Part shown: in pieces, positions 1-8,287 of the stretch
Numbering within the stretch: the stretch's first letter is position 1
How the letters are laid out: each line of letters opens with the position of its first letter
NCBI RefSeq assembly: GCF_030123325.1
Contig: NZ_CP126106.1
Coordinates: 1,144,001-1,208,000 of the forward strand
Length of the DNA stretch: 64,000 bases
Reading direction: 5' to 3'
From: Peribacillus simplex
GTDB lineage: Bacteria; Bacillota; Bacilli; Bacillales; DSM-1321
The notes under the pieces: model-generated
Seen by the model: the letters and a program-made list of their open reading frames with translations, nothing else
The model's database searches: none
What the model was told of the DNA's origin: nothing
Program-made: the position numbers and the translations under genes

Positions 1-1
1 C

Positions 2-583
2 ATGTTCGTTAAAACGGATGTACGCAAGGAGGCTGACATACAACATTTGATGGATGTAACTTTAAAAACATATAAGACCATTGATATATTAATCAATAAT
101 GCAGGAAAGGCATTGTTCAAATCGCTTTATGATCTGACGATTGAGGAATGGGACGATATGTTGAACACGAATTTGCGCAGTGTTTTCCTTTGTTCCCGGG
201 CAGCGGCAGAATCGATGCGAAAAAATGAAAAGGGAGGTGCAATCATCAATATAGCATCAACCAGAGCAATAATGTCTGAGCCGGATTCGGAATCCTATGC
301 CGCGACAAAAGGAGGGATCAAAGCACTGACACATGCACTTGCCGCTTCTTTAGCCAAAGAGAAAATTACGGTCAATTCGATTTCTCCGGGCTGGATTGAA
401 ACGGGAGATTATGACTTGCTGAGGGAAAAAGATCATCAGCAGCATTTTTCCAATCGGGTTGGCAAACCGGGAGACATTGCAAGGGCCTGTCTTTATTTGA
501 CGGCAACGGAAAATGATTTCGTTACGGGTGCGGATCTTATCGTCGATGGAGGCATGACAAGAAAAATGATGTACGAGGAGTAA
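2..583 (+). CDS. SDR-family oxidoreductase, N-terminus cut by window edge
   Basis: A classical short-chain dehydrogenase/reductase, expected to use NAD(P)H in the cytoplasm; the substrate cannot be told. Visible motifs are the NNAG motif near residue 32, a serine in the INIAS segment, the catalytic YxxxK as YAATK near residue 99, and a typical C-terminal VDGG motif. The N-terminal Rossmann glycine motif (GxxxGxG) is missing because the gene starts left of the window. The ATG at base 2 is therefore probably internal. It runs convergently into the next gene with one base between them. Family is firm, function open. Confidence 0.9.
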   Translation: MFVKTDVRKEADIQHLMDVTLKTYKTIDILINNAGKALFKSLYDLTIEEWDDMLNTNLRSVFLCSRAAAESMRKNEKGGAIINIASTRAIMSEPDSESYAATKGGIKALTHALAASLAKEKITVNSISPGWIETGDYDLLREKDHQQHFSNRVGKPGDIARACLYLTATENDFVTGADLIVDGGMTRKMMYEE

Positions 584-584
584 C

Positions 585-791
585 TCATTTTTTCCGATAG
601 AGATATTGCAGTTCAGTTCCGAGCTCACGGTTGAGCAGCTGTTCCATTTCTTCAAGCTCTTTTATGCCGATAGGGGCATCGACAGATGTCCAGTGAACGG
701 TATAAACAAAATAGTAATCTCTTATTTTTCGGAAAATAACAGGCGAATTCGGGAATTGATCAAAAATTGCCCTGATATTATAGCGTCTCAT
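585..791 (-). CDS. small hypothetical protein, 68 aa
   Basis: Unrecognised small protein with mixed charge and many aromatic residues (a YYFVYTVHW stretch in the middle) and an amphipathic C-terminal half rich in Glu and Leu. No signal peptide or membrane segment. It ends one base from the convergent SDR gene, with no terminator between them. The ribosome binding site is weak, so either the start or the gene itself could be wrong. No function is proposed. Confidence 0.5.
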   Translation of the reverse strand: MRRYNIRAIFDQFPNSPVIFRKIRDYYFVYTVHWTSVDAPIGIKELEEMEQLLNRELGTELQYLYRKK

Positions 792-843
792 GTAGGACTA
801 CTTAACAAGCTGCATGTAGCTACCCATCCTTTTCAAAAGAGAT

Positions 844-872
844 CAATGACTGCCAGGATGGCAGCCATTGGT
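844..872 (-). terminator. inverted repeat downstream of the AIM24-family gene
   Basis: Inverted repeat CAATG-a-CTGCCA / TGGCAG-c-CATTG around a short loop, directly after the stop of the gene at 879. On the minus strand it is followed by a weakly T-rich stretch. Likely an intrinsic terminator, though the U-tract is poor. Confidence 0.5.
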
Positions 873-878
873 CGGTTC

Positions 879-1670
879 TTATTTATCGTTGAATAAATTG
901 AATAAGCCTCTAGCTACGCTGCCTTCTTCGGATGATCCTCCATTTTGCGGCGCTGCAGCAAATACACGGCTGGCAAGCCGGCTGAATGGCAAAGATTGCA
1001 CCCATACGGTTCCGGGCCCTTTTAATGTTGCAAAGAATAAACCTTCGCCTCCGAATAAAGCGGTTTTCACGCCTTTTACCGTTTCAATATTATAATCTAC
1101 CCCGCTAGTCATTGCCACTAAACATCCTGTATCTACGCGTAAAATCTCTCCGGCTGCCAATTCCTTTTTATGGATCGTACCGCCGGCATGAACGAAGGTC
1201 ATTCCATCTCCTTCAAGTTTTTGCATGATGAAGCCTTCACCGCCAAAGAAGCCTGCCCCTATTTTTCTCTGAAACTCTATTCCGACCGAAACGCCTTTTG
1301 CTGCCGCCAGGAAAGCGTCTTTTTGACATATGATTTTCCCGCCGAGCTCGCTTAAATCCATCGGGATGATTTTACCTGGATAAGGCGAGGCGAATGAAAC
1401 GTGTTTTTTATCACGTCCTTCATTCGTAAAAGCCGTCATGAAAAGACTCTCACCAGTCAGGAGCCGTTTCCCGGCACCGAATAACTTACCCATCATTCCG
1501 CTGTCACCATTCGAAGACCCATCGCCAAAGATGGTTTCCATCTTGATTCGATCTTCCATCATCATTAAACTTCCCGCTTCGGCAATCACCGTTTCCTGAG
1601 GGTCCAATTCCACTTCAACAAACTGCATGTCATCTCCATATATTTTAAAATCTATTTCATGGTTATTCAT
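879..1670 (-). CDS. AIM24 / TIGR00266-family protein, 263 aa
   Basis: Member of the AIM24-like (TIGR00266) family: soluble, beta-rich proteins found across bacteria and related to a mitochondrial biogenesis factor. The bacterial role is not established. Family features seen are the early EAGSLMMM segment (about residues 31-38), glycine-rich segments (GDGSSNGDSGMMGKLFG), the FFGGEGFIMQKLEG repeat-like motif near 140-155, and the late LFGGEGLFFATLKGPG motif. The start at 1670 is supported by an AGGAGG eight bases upstream. It stands alone, divergent from glpK. Confidence 0.85.
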   Translation of the reverse strand: MNNHEIDFKIYGDDMQFVEVELDPQETVIAEAGSLMMMEDRIKMETIFGDGSSNGDSGMMGKLFGAGKRLLTGESLFMTAFTNEGRDKKHVSFASPYPGKIIPMDLSELGGKIICQKDAFLAAAKGVSVGIEFQRKIGAGFFGGEGFIMQKLEGDGMTFVHAGGTIHKKELAAGEILRVDTGCLVAMTSGVDYNIETVKGVKTALFGGEGLFFATLKGPGTVWVQSLPFSRLASRVFAAAPQNGGSSEEGSVARGLFNLFNDK

Positions 1671-1813
1671 TTTCCATTCCTCCTATCCGCCTTATTTTCA
1701 TTGTAAAAGATAAACTCTTAACCTGCCAATATTTTTCAGTTTTGCACCGTAATTTATATATTTTTTATTTTCAAGGGTATATCTAGTAAAATGAAGAAAG
1801 AAAATACAGCATG

Positions 1814-1847
1814 ACACTTAAGCTGAAATGAACCTTATCTTAAGTGT
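1814..1847 (+). promoter_or_regulatory. inverted repeat in the glpK leader
   Basis: A perfect 9-bp inverted repeat (ACACTTAAG at 1814-1822, CTTAAGTGT at 1839-1847) with a 16-base loop ends four bases before the GGGGGAG ribosome binding site of glpK. No U-run follows, so it is not a standard terminator. It could be an operator or an RNA hairpin affecting translation. In B. subtilis glp leaders are controlled by the antiterminator GlpP; whether this is related is an inference. Confidence 0.45.
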
Positions 1848-1861
1848 AGGGGGAGACAACC

Positions 1862-3352
1862 ATGGAAACTTACATATTATCATTGGACCAAGGAACGACA
1901 AGTTCGCGGGCCATCCTATTTAATAAAAGCGGGGAAGTCTTGCATATTGCGCAAAAGGAATTCACCCAATATTTCCCGAATCCTGGATGGGTGGAGCATA
2001 ACGCCAATGAAATTTGGGGTTCCATCCTATCGGTAATCGCTTCCTGTCTATCGGAAATGAATGTAAAACCGGAACAGATCGCTGGAATTGGCATAACGAA
2101 TCAACGGGAGACGACCGTGGTATGGGATAAGAAAACAGGTCAGCCGATCCATCATGCCATCGTCTGGCAATCCCGGCAGACAAGCGAAATTTGCACTCAA
2201 ATGAAGGATGAGGGTCTCGATGACTTATTTTTGCAGAAAACCGGTTTGTTGATTGATGCTTATTTTTCCGGTACAAAGGTGAAATGGATTCTCGACCATG
2301 TAGATGGGGCACGGGAAAAGGCTGAAAACGGAGACTTATTGTTTGGTACGATCGATACGTGGCTGATATGGAAACTTTCGGGTGGTAAAGCACATGTAAC
2401 CGATTATTCAAATGCTTCAAGGACGCTGATGTATAACATTCATGACCTGAAGTGGGATGAAGAGCTGCTGGGAATCCTGCAAGTGCCGCAATCGATGCTC
2501 CCGGATGTTCGCTCTTCATCGGAGATATACGGGAAAACAGCACCACACCATTTCTTTGGACACGAAATCCCGATTGCCGGAGCAGCTGGAGATCAACAGG
2601 CAGCTTTGTTCGGCCAAGAATGCTTTGAAAAAGGAATGGCCAAGAATACGTATGGCACCGGATGCTTTATGCTGATGAATACAGGAGAAAAGGCAGTGAA
2701 ATCAGAACATGGCCTATTGACCACGATTGCATGGGGGCTGAATGGAAAAGTCGAATATGCCTTGGAAGGCAGTATTTTTGTCGCAGGTTCGGCCATACAA
2801 TGGTTAAGGGATGGGCTGAAACTCTTGCATGATCCGAAAGACAGTGAAAAGTATGCTTTGCGGGTCACTTCAGCGGATGGAGTCTATGTAGTCCCCGCAT
2901 TTGTTGGATTAGGTACCCCTTATTGGGATAGTGATGTCAAGGGAGCTGTATTCGGACTGACAAGGGGGACATCGAAGGAGCATTTCGTCCGGGCAACATT
3001 GGAAGCGTTGGCTTACCAGACAAAAGATGTCCTTAGCGCCATGGAAGCCGATTCAGGGATTAACCTAAAGGCATTGAGGGTCGATGGCGGGGTTGTCAAA
3101 AACAACTTCTTGATGGAATTTCAAAGCGGTCTCCTGAACGTCCCCGTAGAAAGACCGGTTATTACTGAAACGACAGCGTTAGGCGTAGCGTATTTGGCTG
3201 GACTCGCTGTCGGGTATTGGGAAGATCAGGAAGAGATTTCAAAGCTATGGGCAGTCGATAAGAAATTCGAACCCGGGATGGAAGAACAGGAAAGGAAAGA
3301 TTTATATACTGGCTGGAAAAAGGCAGTTCAGGCGGCAAGGGTTTTTAAATAG
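1862..3352 (+). CDS. glpK: glycerol kinase
   Basis: Phosphorylates glycerol to sn-glycerol 3-phosphate with ATP in the cytoplasm. At 496 aa it has the usual length of the family. FGGY-kinase features are clear: the N-terminal LDQGTTSSRA phosphate loop, the NQRETTVVWD and WQSRQTSE segments lining the glycerol site, and the GAAGDQQAALFGQ and GGVVKNNFLM motifs of the C-terminal domain. The HHFFGHE segment near residue 230 lies where Firmicute GlpK carries the histidine phosphorylated by HPr, suggesting PTS control. Start is backed by a GGGGGAG site. Neither glpF nor glpD lies next to it in this window. Confidence 0.97.
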   Translation: METYILSLDQGTTSSRAILFNKSGEVLHIAQKEFTQYFPNPGWVEHNANEIWGSILSVIASCLSEMNVKPEQIAGIGITNQRETTVVWDKKTGQPIHHAIVWQSRQTSEICTQMKDEGLDDLFLQKTGLLIDAYFSGTKVKWILDHVDGAREKAENGDLLFGTIDTWLIWKLSGGKAHVTDYSNASRTLMYNIHDLKWDEELLGILQVPQSMLPDVRSSSEIYGKTAPHHFFGHEIPIAGAAGDQQAALFGQECFEKGMAKNTYGTGCFMLMNTGEKAVKSEHGLLTTIAWGLNGKVEYALEGSIFVAGSAIQWLRDGLKLLHDPKDSEKYALRVTSADGVYVVPAFVGLGTPYWDSDVKGAVFGLTRGTSKEHFVRATLEALAYQTKDVLSAMEADSGINLKALRVDGGVVKNNFLMEFQSGLLNVPVERPVITETTALGVAYLAGLAVGYWEDQEEISKLWAVDKKFEPGMEEQERKDLYTGWKKAVQAARVFK

Positions 3353-3426
3353 AGTAAGTAAGGGTATTATTAATAGAGGAGAGAGATGAATACAGAACGT
3401 CCAAACATAAAATAAGGGGTGGTAAG

Positions 3427-3894
3427 ATGTTAGTTAAGGATTTCATGATAAGAGAAGTCTATGTAGCCCGTCCTGATTTTACATTAAAGGAAATTCTGCG
3501 AATCTTAATTGAAAATAAAGTTGGCGGGGTACCGGTCGTCGATGAGCATGATAAGCTATTAGGAATGGTCACGGACGGGGATATCCTTCGTTATTTGGCA
3601 CCTGCAGAAGAAGCCATCATGGGATATTTCACCTACATTACGGTTCTTCCCGGTGAAGAATTGGATGAAAAGGTTACCTCCAAAATGAGTGATAAAGTCT
3701 CACAAATCATTAAAAATAAAAGGATTACAAAGCTATCCCCCGAAGATCCGTTAGATGAATTGATAAAGGTCCTTTCCAAGCATCATTTCAAGAAAATCCC
3801 GGTCGTGGACAAAAATAATAAAGTCGTCGGCATCATCAGCAGGGGAGATGCACTTAGGGCTCTATATAAGGAATTCGTTCAAAAGCTGGAATAA
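3427..3894 (+). CDS. tandem CBS-domain protein, 155 aa
   Basis: Stand-alone protein made of two CBS domains (about residues 1-60 and 85-150), each with the typical GGVPVVDE/GMVTDGDI and KIPVVDKNNKVVGIISRGD signatures. Such proteins bind adenine nucleotides and act as cytoplasmic energy or ligand sensors; the partner is unknown. A GGGGTGG site lies just upstream. It follows glpK by 74 bases and may be cotranscribed with it. Its terminator has been split by an IS element directly after the stop codon. Confidence 0.88.
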   Translation: MLVKDFMIREVYVARPDFTLKEILRILIENKVGGVPVVDEHDKLLGMVTDGDILRYLAPAEEAIMGYFTYITVLPGEELDEKVTSKMSDKVSQIIKNKRITKLSPEDPLDELIKVLSKHHFKKIPVVDKNNKVVGIISRGDALRALYKEFVQKLE

Positions 3895-3957
3895 ATGAAA
3901 ATCAAAAAAGGCCTGCTCGTAATGAAGTGAACCCAAAAAGTTAGACACTTTATTTAA

Positions 3958-4743
3958 TTAGGCAGCCTTGAGGGCATGAACCCGGTAATCTACCGGGCTC
4001 ATGCCTTTTAATTTTACCTTGATTCGCTGATGATTGTAGTAATGGATATATTCTTCTAGTTCTTGTTTGAAATGCTCCATGCTTTCAAATTCTTGAAGAT
4101 AGAGTAATTCGGATTTTAATAAGCCAAAGAAGTTTTCAATGACCGCATTATCGAGACAATTTCCTTTGCGGGACATGCTTTGTGTAATGTTATGTCTTTT
4201 CAAATCATGCGAGTATTGTTTCATCTGATAATGCCAGCCCTGATCTGAATGGAGAATGGGTGAATCTTTCGATTCCAAGCGATCAAAGGCTTTATCCAGC
4301 ATTTTGGAAACGAGCGGATAAACAGGCCGAGATTCGATATTATAGGCGATGATTTCACCATTAAACAAATCAAGAATGGCCGATAAGTATAGTTTCTCCC
4401 CAGCTAGATGGAATTCGGTGACGTCTGTCACCCATTTTTCATTGGACTTTGCCGCCTTGAAATCACGTGCTAGAATGTTGGGCGCAATCTTGCCGATGTT
4501 CCCTTTGTACGAACGATATTTCTTCATGCGAACCAATGACTTCAATCCTAGTTCATTCATCAATCGGAGAACTGTTTTATGATTGATGCGAGCACCTCGG
4601 TTACGTAATTCTAGGGTGATACGCCGATACCCATAACGCCCTTTATGCGTATGGAAAATCTCTTTGATAAGTGATTTAATTTCTGTGTATTTATCCTCAC
4701 GCCCGAAGGCGTTTACCCAATAATAGTACGTACTCCGTGCCAT
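3958..4743 (-). CDS. IS150-group transposase OrfB (DDE integrase domain)
   Basis: Catalytic half of the IS transposase, 261 aa from its first ATG. The DDE triad of the rve fold is visible: Asp in WVTDVTEF, Asp in LHSDQGWHY, and Glu in DNAVIENFFG with the downstream K of LLKSE. An HTH_21-type segment (HKGRYGYRRITLEL) precedes it. The reading frame is open upstream of the ATG back into orfA and lies -1 to it, so the active product is expected to be an OrfAB fusion made by programmed -1 frameshifting at the A-rich end of orfA. Confidence 0.95.
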   Translation of the reverse strand: MARSTYYYWVNAFGREDKYTEIKSLIKEIFHTHKGRYGYRRITLELRNRGARINHKTVLRLMNELGLKSLVRMKKYRSYKGNIGKIAPNILARDFKAAKSNEKWVTDVTEFHLAGEKLYLSAILDLFNGEIIAYNIESRPVYPLVSKMLDKAFDRLESKDSPILHSDQGWHYQMKQYSHDLKRHNITQSMSRKGNCLDNAVIENFFGLLKSELLYLQEFESMEHFKQELEEYIHYYNHQRIKVKLKGMSPVDYRVHALKAA

Positions 4744-4796
4744 TTTAGAAATGGATAGAAGCAGATTTAAATCAAATTGTTTCCTTAGTTCATGGA

Positions 4797-5306
4797 CTAC
4801 TTTCGCTTTTTCTTTCTTTGTAAGGCTTCCTTTTCTTGAACTAAGGCATTCAACTTTTTTAGATAGGCATTCTCTGCACGTAAGTATTCTAATTCGGCAA
4901 GAAGTGCTTCTTGAGAGCCATTAGCTGGCGATGTTTTCTTGGTTTCTTTTTTCATGGATAGACGCCCCTTTTTCTTTGGTTTAAGGGCGTCTATACCGCC
5001 TTCCTTAAACTGATTTGCCCAATTCAAAAGTGTAGAATCGGAAGGAAGGTTATAGTGTACAGCGGTCTCGTTGATCGATGCCCCATATTCGTTCATATAT
5101 TTAAGTACCTCTAGTTTAAAGGGCAGAGTGTAATTTGTATAGGATGAAGCAAGTCCTTCCATCCCATGTTTTAGATAGCGAGCGACCCATCTTTTCAGAG
5201 GGGATAAACCTACATTTCTTTCTTGTGCAATGGATTTATAGGATTTTTTTCCTTCTAAGTACTCTAAAACTGCATGTAATTTTTCGTCTATCGTATATTT
5301 AGTCAA
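4797..5306 (-). CDS. IS150-group transposase OrfA (helix-turn-helix)
   Basis: DNA-binding half of the transposase. Two helix-turn-helix regions are visible (about residues 20-50 and 70-105; KSYKSIAQERNVGLSPLKRW and SINETAVHYNLPSDSTLLNW), then a leucine-rich coiled-coil (ALLAELEYLRAENAYLKKL). A longer open frame runs into the terminal repeat, but the TTG at 5306 is chosen because a GGAGGT lies about nine bases upstream, giving 169 aa. The 3' end contains an AAAAAG run suited to -1 slippage into orfB. Confidence 0.9.
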   Translation of the reverse strand: MTKYTIDEKLHAVLEYLEGKKSYKSIAQERNVGLSPLKRWVARYLKHGMEGLASSYTNYTLPFKLEVLKYMNEYGASINETAVHYNLPSDSTLLNWANQFKEGGIDALKPKKKGRLSMKKETKKTSPANGSQEALLAELEYLRAENAYLKKLNALVQEKEALQRKKKRK

Positions 5307-5386
5307 AAAAACTGCACCTCCAATTGTTAGATGTTGTCTAACAATTGGGGTGCAGTTCAGTAATCGAGCAGGCCCTTTTTTTGTAA

Positions 5387-7504
5387 TTACCATTGAGTGC
5401 TTTCTTCTGCTTTATCTGCATCAGATTCACCTTTTGCTCTTTTTTCCTTCAATTTAAAGTAGGCGTCCATTACGTCCCGCCCGATCCGTTTGTTAATATC
5501 ATCAGAGGGCTTGCCTTGATACACCCATGGCACGACGACAGAGAATGCCACTTCCGGATTATTGTGAGGTGCATAACCTACAAGTGTTAGATTGATAGTC
5601 GGGACTGGCGCGCTATATTGATTCCTCCGCGGTCCATCGTAAAAGGCCTCGGCAGTACCCGTTTTTGCTGCCGCATGGTAGGATTTCCCCCCGAAATATT
5701 TATACGCTGTCCCGCCTGGCTCCTGGGCAACCTGCCTGAATCCTTCCTGGACACGCTGCATCCAAACGTCTTTCCCGCCTAAATCGTTTAACACTTTGGG
5801 ACTCATTGTTTTAAAGACGCTGCCCAATTCATTGTGTTCGTTGGATGGATTCCTGATTTCCCTGACCATATGGGGCTCAAGCCTTTTTCCGCCATTTGCA
5901 ATCGTCGAAACATACTGTGCCAATTGCATAGGAGTATATGTATCATACTGGCCAATCGATAAATCCAGCAGCAATCCGTCTGTTGACATATCGACTCCTT
6001 TAAACCCTACGGATTCATTTGGCAGGTCGATGCCTGTGCGGACACCCAATCCAAATTGGGCATAATGATTCCGCATGATTGAATAAGCTTCCCGGTTGAT
6101 TCCTAACGGCCGGTGAGGGATATAATGACCGCCGGCAATTTTGATTGCCGTCATGAACATATAGACATTCGACGATTTCTTTAACGCGGAGACATCGGTT
6201 ACATAACCCAAATCACTATAAGATCCTTTCTTAGGGGCCCCTGCTAAAAGGAGTTTTCTGTCAAAAAAAGCTGACCCTGGTGCGATGGCTCCTGTCTGAA
6301 AGCCCGTGTAGACCGTAGCCCCTTTGACAGATGACCCCATCGTATAGGAGGTCGTAATGTTTCCAAGAGCGAAATCGTTCATTTCGGTCAATCCGGTCTT
6401 ACTGTTGCGGCCGTATTGCCTGCCGGCCATTGTAAGCACCTCGCCTGTATTCGGGTCCATTAAAACGACAAAGGCACGATCCAATAAGTAGGTATTTCCT
6501 TTAGCTTTCGATTTCGACAATTCTCTCTCGATGATTTTTTCAACCTGCTGCTGCAGCTCCATATCAATTGTAAGGACCAAGTCTTTTCCGCTTTGCCCTT
6601 CAGTGAGGGTATTCGTTTTGATGACTTCCCCTTTGCTCAGTACATTTTCAATCCGCGTCTTTTGACCGCGCAGGACATCTTCATATTGCTTTTCGATATA
6701 ACTTTTTCCGACCCGGTCATTCCTGGTATAGTCGCGTGCCAGGTAATAGTCGATATTTTCACTGGGAATGCCTTCTTCGGAAGAAGAGACCTTGCCAAGA
6801 ACCGAGCGGAGGGTCTCGTCATACTTATAGGTCCTTTCCCAATCCGTCGTTACGTCCACACCTGGCATTTCATCCAAATGTTCGCTGACCCTGGCGAATT
6901 CCTCAGTGGTGACATCTTTATTTTTCACGATTGACGGTGCGAGGGCATAGCCGCTATTGAATTCCCGGAAGATGGCGATCACTTCCAATTCATCTTTGGA
7001 GAATTCCTTGATATTCTCATCGGTCACCCGCTCCATTTGAAGTTTGTATAAATCTTTTTGCTCCAGTTTCTTTTCGACTACTTTCTTCCTCTCGGCCTTG
7101 GTAATCAAGGCTTCGGCTTCTTTCGGATGTTTTAAAATCCAAAAATCCTTTTTATCCGGCAGGGTCACCTTTTTGGTATCTTTTTCTATCAAGGTGGCAA
7201 GGATTTCTGCCGTCTTCACCATATCTGCGGTTTTCGTATTCGGGTATTTCGTATAGGTAATGGCATTACGTGGCTCATTATCAACGACCGGATTCAAGTT
7301 GCGGTCATACATCTTGCCACGGGGAACGGGGGTATTGGCGACATCGTTTTCCGTTCGGTCCACTTCTCGAAGGTAATCATCCCCATACACGATTTGGACG
7401 ATGCCAAGCCGGATGATTAGGCTTGAAAATAAAATGAATATTAAAAAGAACAAAAAGTTCAGTCGGAAAGGAATTGGGGTTTTTTTCTTTTTTTCTTTGG
7501 CCAT
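5387..7504 (-). CDS. class B penicillin-binding protein (PBP2A/PbpH-like transpeptidase)
   Basis: Monofunctional peptidoglycan transpeptidase for side-wall synthesis, anchored in the membrane with its catalytic domain outside. Order: a basic cytoplasmic tail (KEKKKK), one membrane segment (about residues 15-37), a dimerisation domain with the RGKMYDRN motif, then the transpeptidase domain with SSVK (about 391), SSN (about 445) and KTGTAE (about 614). At 705 aa it matches B. subtilis PbpA (716) and PbpH (704). The second ATG (7504) is chosen because AAAGGA lies nine bases before it; the ATG at 7513 overlaps that site. It is single-gene and convergent with the CBS gene. Confidence 0.93.
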   Translation of the reverse strand: MAKEKKKKTPIPFRLNFLFFLIFILFSSLIIRLGIVQIVYGDDYLREVDRTENDVANTPVPRGKMYDRNLNPVVDNEPRNAITYTKYPNTKTADMVKTAEILATLIEKDTKKVTLPDKKDFWILKHPKEAEALITKAERKKVVEKKLEQKDLYKLQMERVTDENIKEFSKDELEVIAIFREFNSGYALAPSIVKNKDVTTEEFARVSEHLDEMPGVDVTTDWERTYKYDETLRSVLGKVSSSEEGIPSENIDYYLARDYTRNDRVGKSYIEKQYEDVLRGQKTRIENVLSKGEVIKTNTLTEGQSGKDLVLTIDMELQQQVEKIIERELSKSKAKGNTYLLDRAFVVLMDPNTGEVLTMAGRQYGRNSKTGLTEMNDFALGNITTSYTMGSSVKGATVYTGFQTGAIAPGSAFFDRKLLLAGAPKKGSYSDLGYVTDVSALKKSSNVYMFMTAIKIAGGHYIPHRPLGINREAYSIMRNHYAQFGLGVRTGIDLPNESVGFKGVDMSTDGLLLDLSIGQYDTYTPMQLAQYVSTIANGGKRLEPHMVREIRNPSNEHNELGSVFKTMSPKVLNDLGGKDVWMQRVQEGFRQVAQEPGGTAYKYFGGKSYHAAAKTGTAEAFYDGPRRNQYSAPVPTINLTLVGYAPHNNPEVAFSVVVPWVYQGKPSDDINKRIGRDVMDAYFKLKEKRAKGESDADKAEESTQW

Positions 7505-7859
7505 CAGTAACATTCCTTTCTAGTAAAAGTAAAAAATAAGAAAATTCCTATCTCCAATGATATATAAAATTAACTTATTTTTCTATGCTTTATCCGTAAA
7601 TTTATCTATATTTCCAAAAGAATGTTTTGAAGTTATATAATTCCTCGTAATCTTATAATTGGGAAAATTGATATAAAGGCCAATGAGTCCGAAGGGGTTT
7701 AATAGATAAAGAGAGGGGCGGAGCGGCATAGCGACCATCATGGGGAGAGAAATATATGAGTCGCTTCTGTGAAAAAGGGGAGCTCACAAAGTAAATGAAT
7801 GAACAACCTTTGGAATCCATTCACAATGACTTTAGTACCATGAACTTTGATTTTAAGCA
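7505..7859. other. 355-base intergenic region without a supported gene
   Basis: AT-rich region holding the promoter side of the PBP gene and the 3' side of the gene at 7860. Two very short plus-strand reading frames with plausible ribosome binding sites are seen (ATG at 7755, 12 codons; ATG at 7795, 22 codons). Neither is long or distinctive enough to call. No terminator or repeat was recognised. Confidence 0.4.
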
Positions 7860-8222
7860 TTAATTTGCTTCATATTTCTTAACCGGAGTTTGAGCCGCGA
7901 CGCTGATAATCTCTTTGAAATATCCGCAAAGCTGAAGCCATTTTTCAGGGTATATATAGATGAAGCGTTCGATCGTTTCCAGAGAGTGAAGCACCAGGCA
8001 ATCGATTTGACCCGTTTTTTTATTTTGTAAATTGAGTAGAAGCTCATGCGGGATGGTGTAATAAGGATGGATTTGATACGGATTCAGTATGACCGGGGAA
8101 ATATTCTTTTCCTCTAAATGCTTGTCCGTCATAATCTTTTGGATTGCAAAGCTTTCATCCGTATGTAAATCCCCGATTTTGTAATGTGGATTCAATAGTA
8201 CAATGCCTCTCATTTGTTTCAC
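7860..8222 (-). CDS. hypothetical protein, 120 aa
   Basis: Not recognised. A cytoplasmic-looking alpha/beta protein with no signal or membrane segment. It begins with an RGIVLLNPHYKIGD beta strand, followed by a charged helix, and contains a QIDCLVLHSLETIERF segment (about residues 73-88). The first start is GTG at 8222; an ATG three codons later is equally possible, as neither has a strong ribosome site. It lies 65 bases after the DUF2515 gene on the same strand and is probably cotranscribed with it. Confidence 0.6.
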   Translation of the reverse strand: MKQMRGIVLLNPHYKIGDLHTDESFAIQKIMTDKHLEEKNISPVILNPYQIHPYYTIPHELLLNLQNKKTGQIDCLVLHSLETIERFIYIYPEKWLQLCGYFKEIISVAAQTPVKKYEAN

Positions 8223-8287
8223 CCATTCTTTTTGCTAACCATTCTTGCCAAATGGGGGATGGGATATTCAAAGTAAGAGGCTTGATG

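Larger units (their letters stand above)
3923..5359 (-). mobile_element. IS3-family (IS150-group) insertion sequence, copy 1
   Basis: Element of 1437 bp with 25-bp imperfect terminal inverted repeats (20 of 25 positions match; both ends start TGAA and end GTTAGACA). It is flanked by a 4-bp target duplication GTAA (3919-3922 and 5360-5363). It carries orfA and orfB in overlapping frames. It is the same length as copy 2 (18986-20422), with identical encoded proteins, in the opposite orientation, which points to recent transposition. It sits in the loop of an intrinsic terminator. Confidence 0.95.
3909..5380. terminator. bidirectional terminator split by an IS element
   Basis: The left half, a run of A followed by GGCCTGCTCG (ending at 3919), and the right half, CGAGCAGGCC followed by a run of T (5364-5380), form a perfect 10-bp stem with the four-base loop TAAT once the IS and one target duplication are removed. 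It lies between the convergent CBS gene and the penicillin-binding protein gene and would have served both. The IS now fills its loop. Confidence 0.85.

Noticed and set aside
1962..2546. 194-codon minus-strand frame within glpK
   Set aside because: It lies entirely antisense to a clear glpK gene, with no homology-like features or ribosome site.
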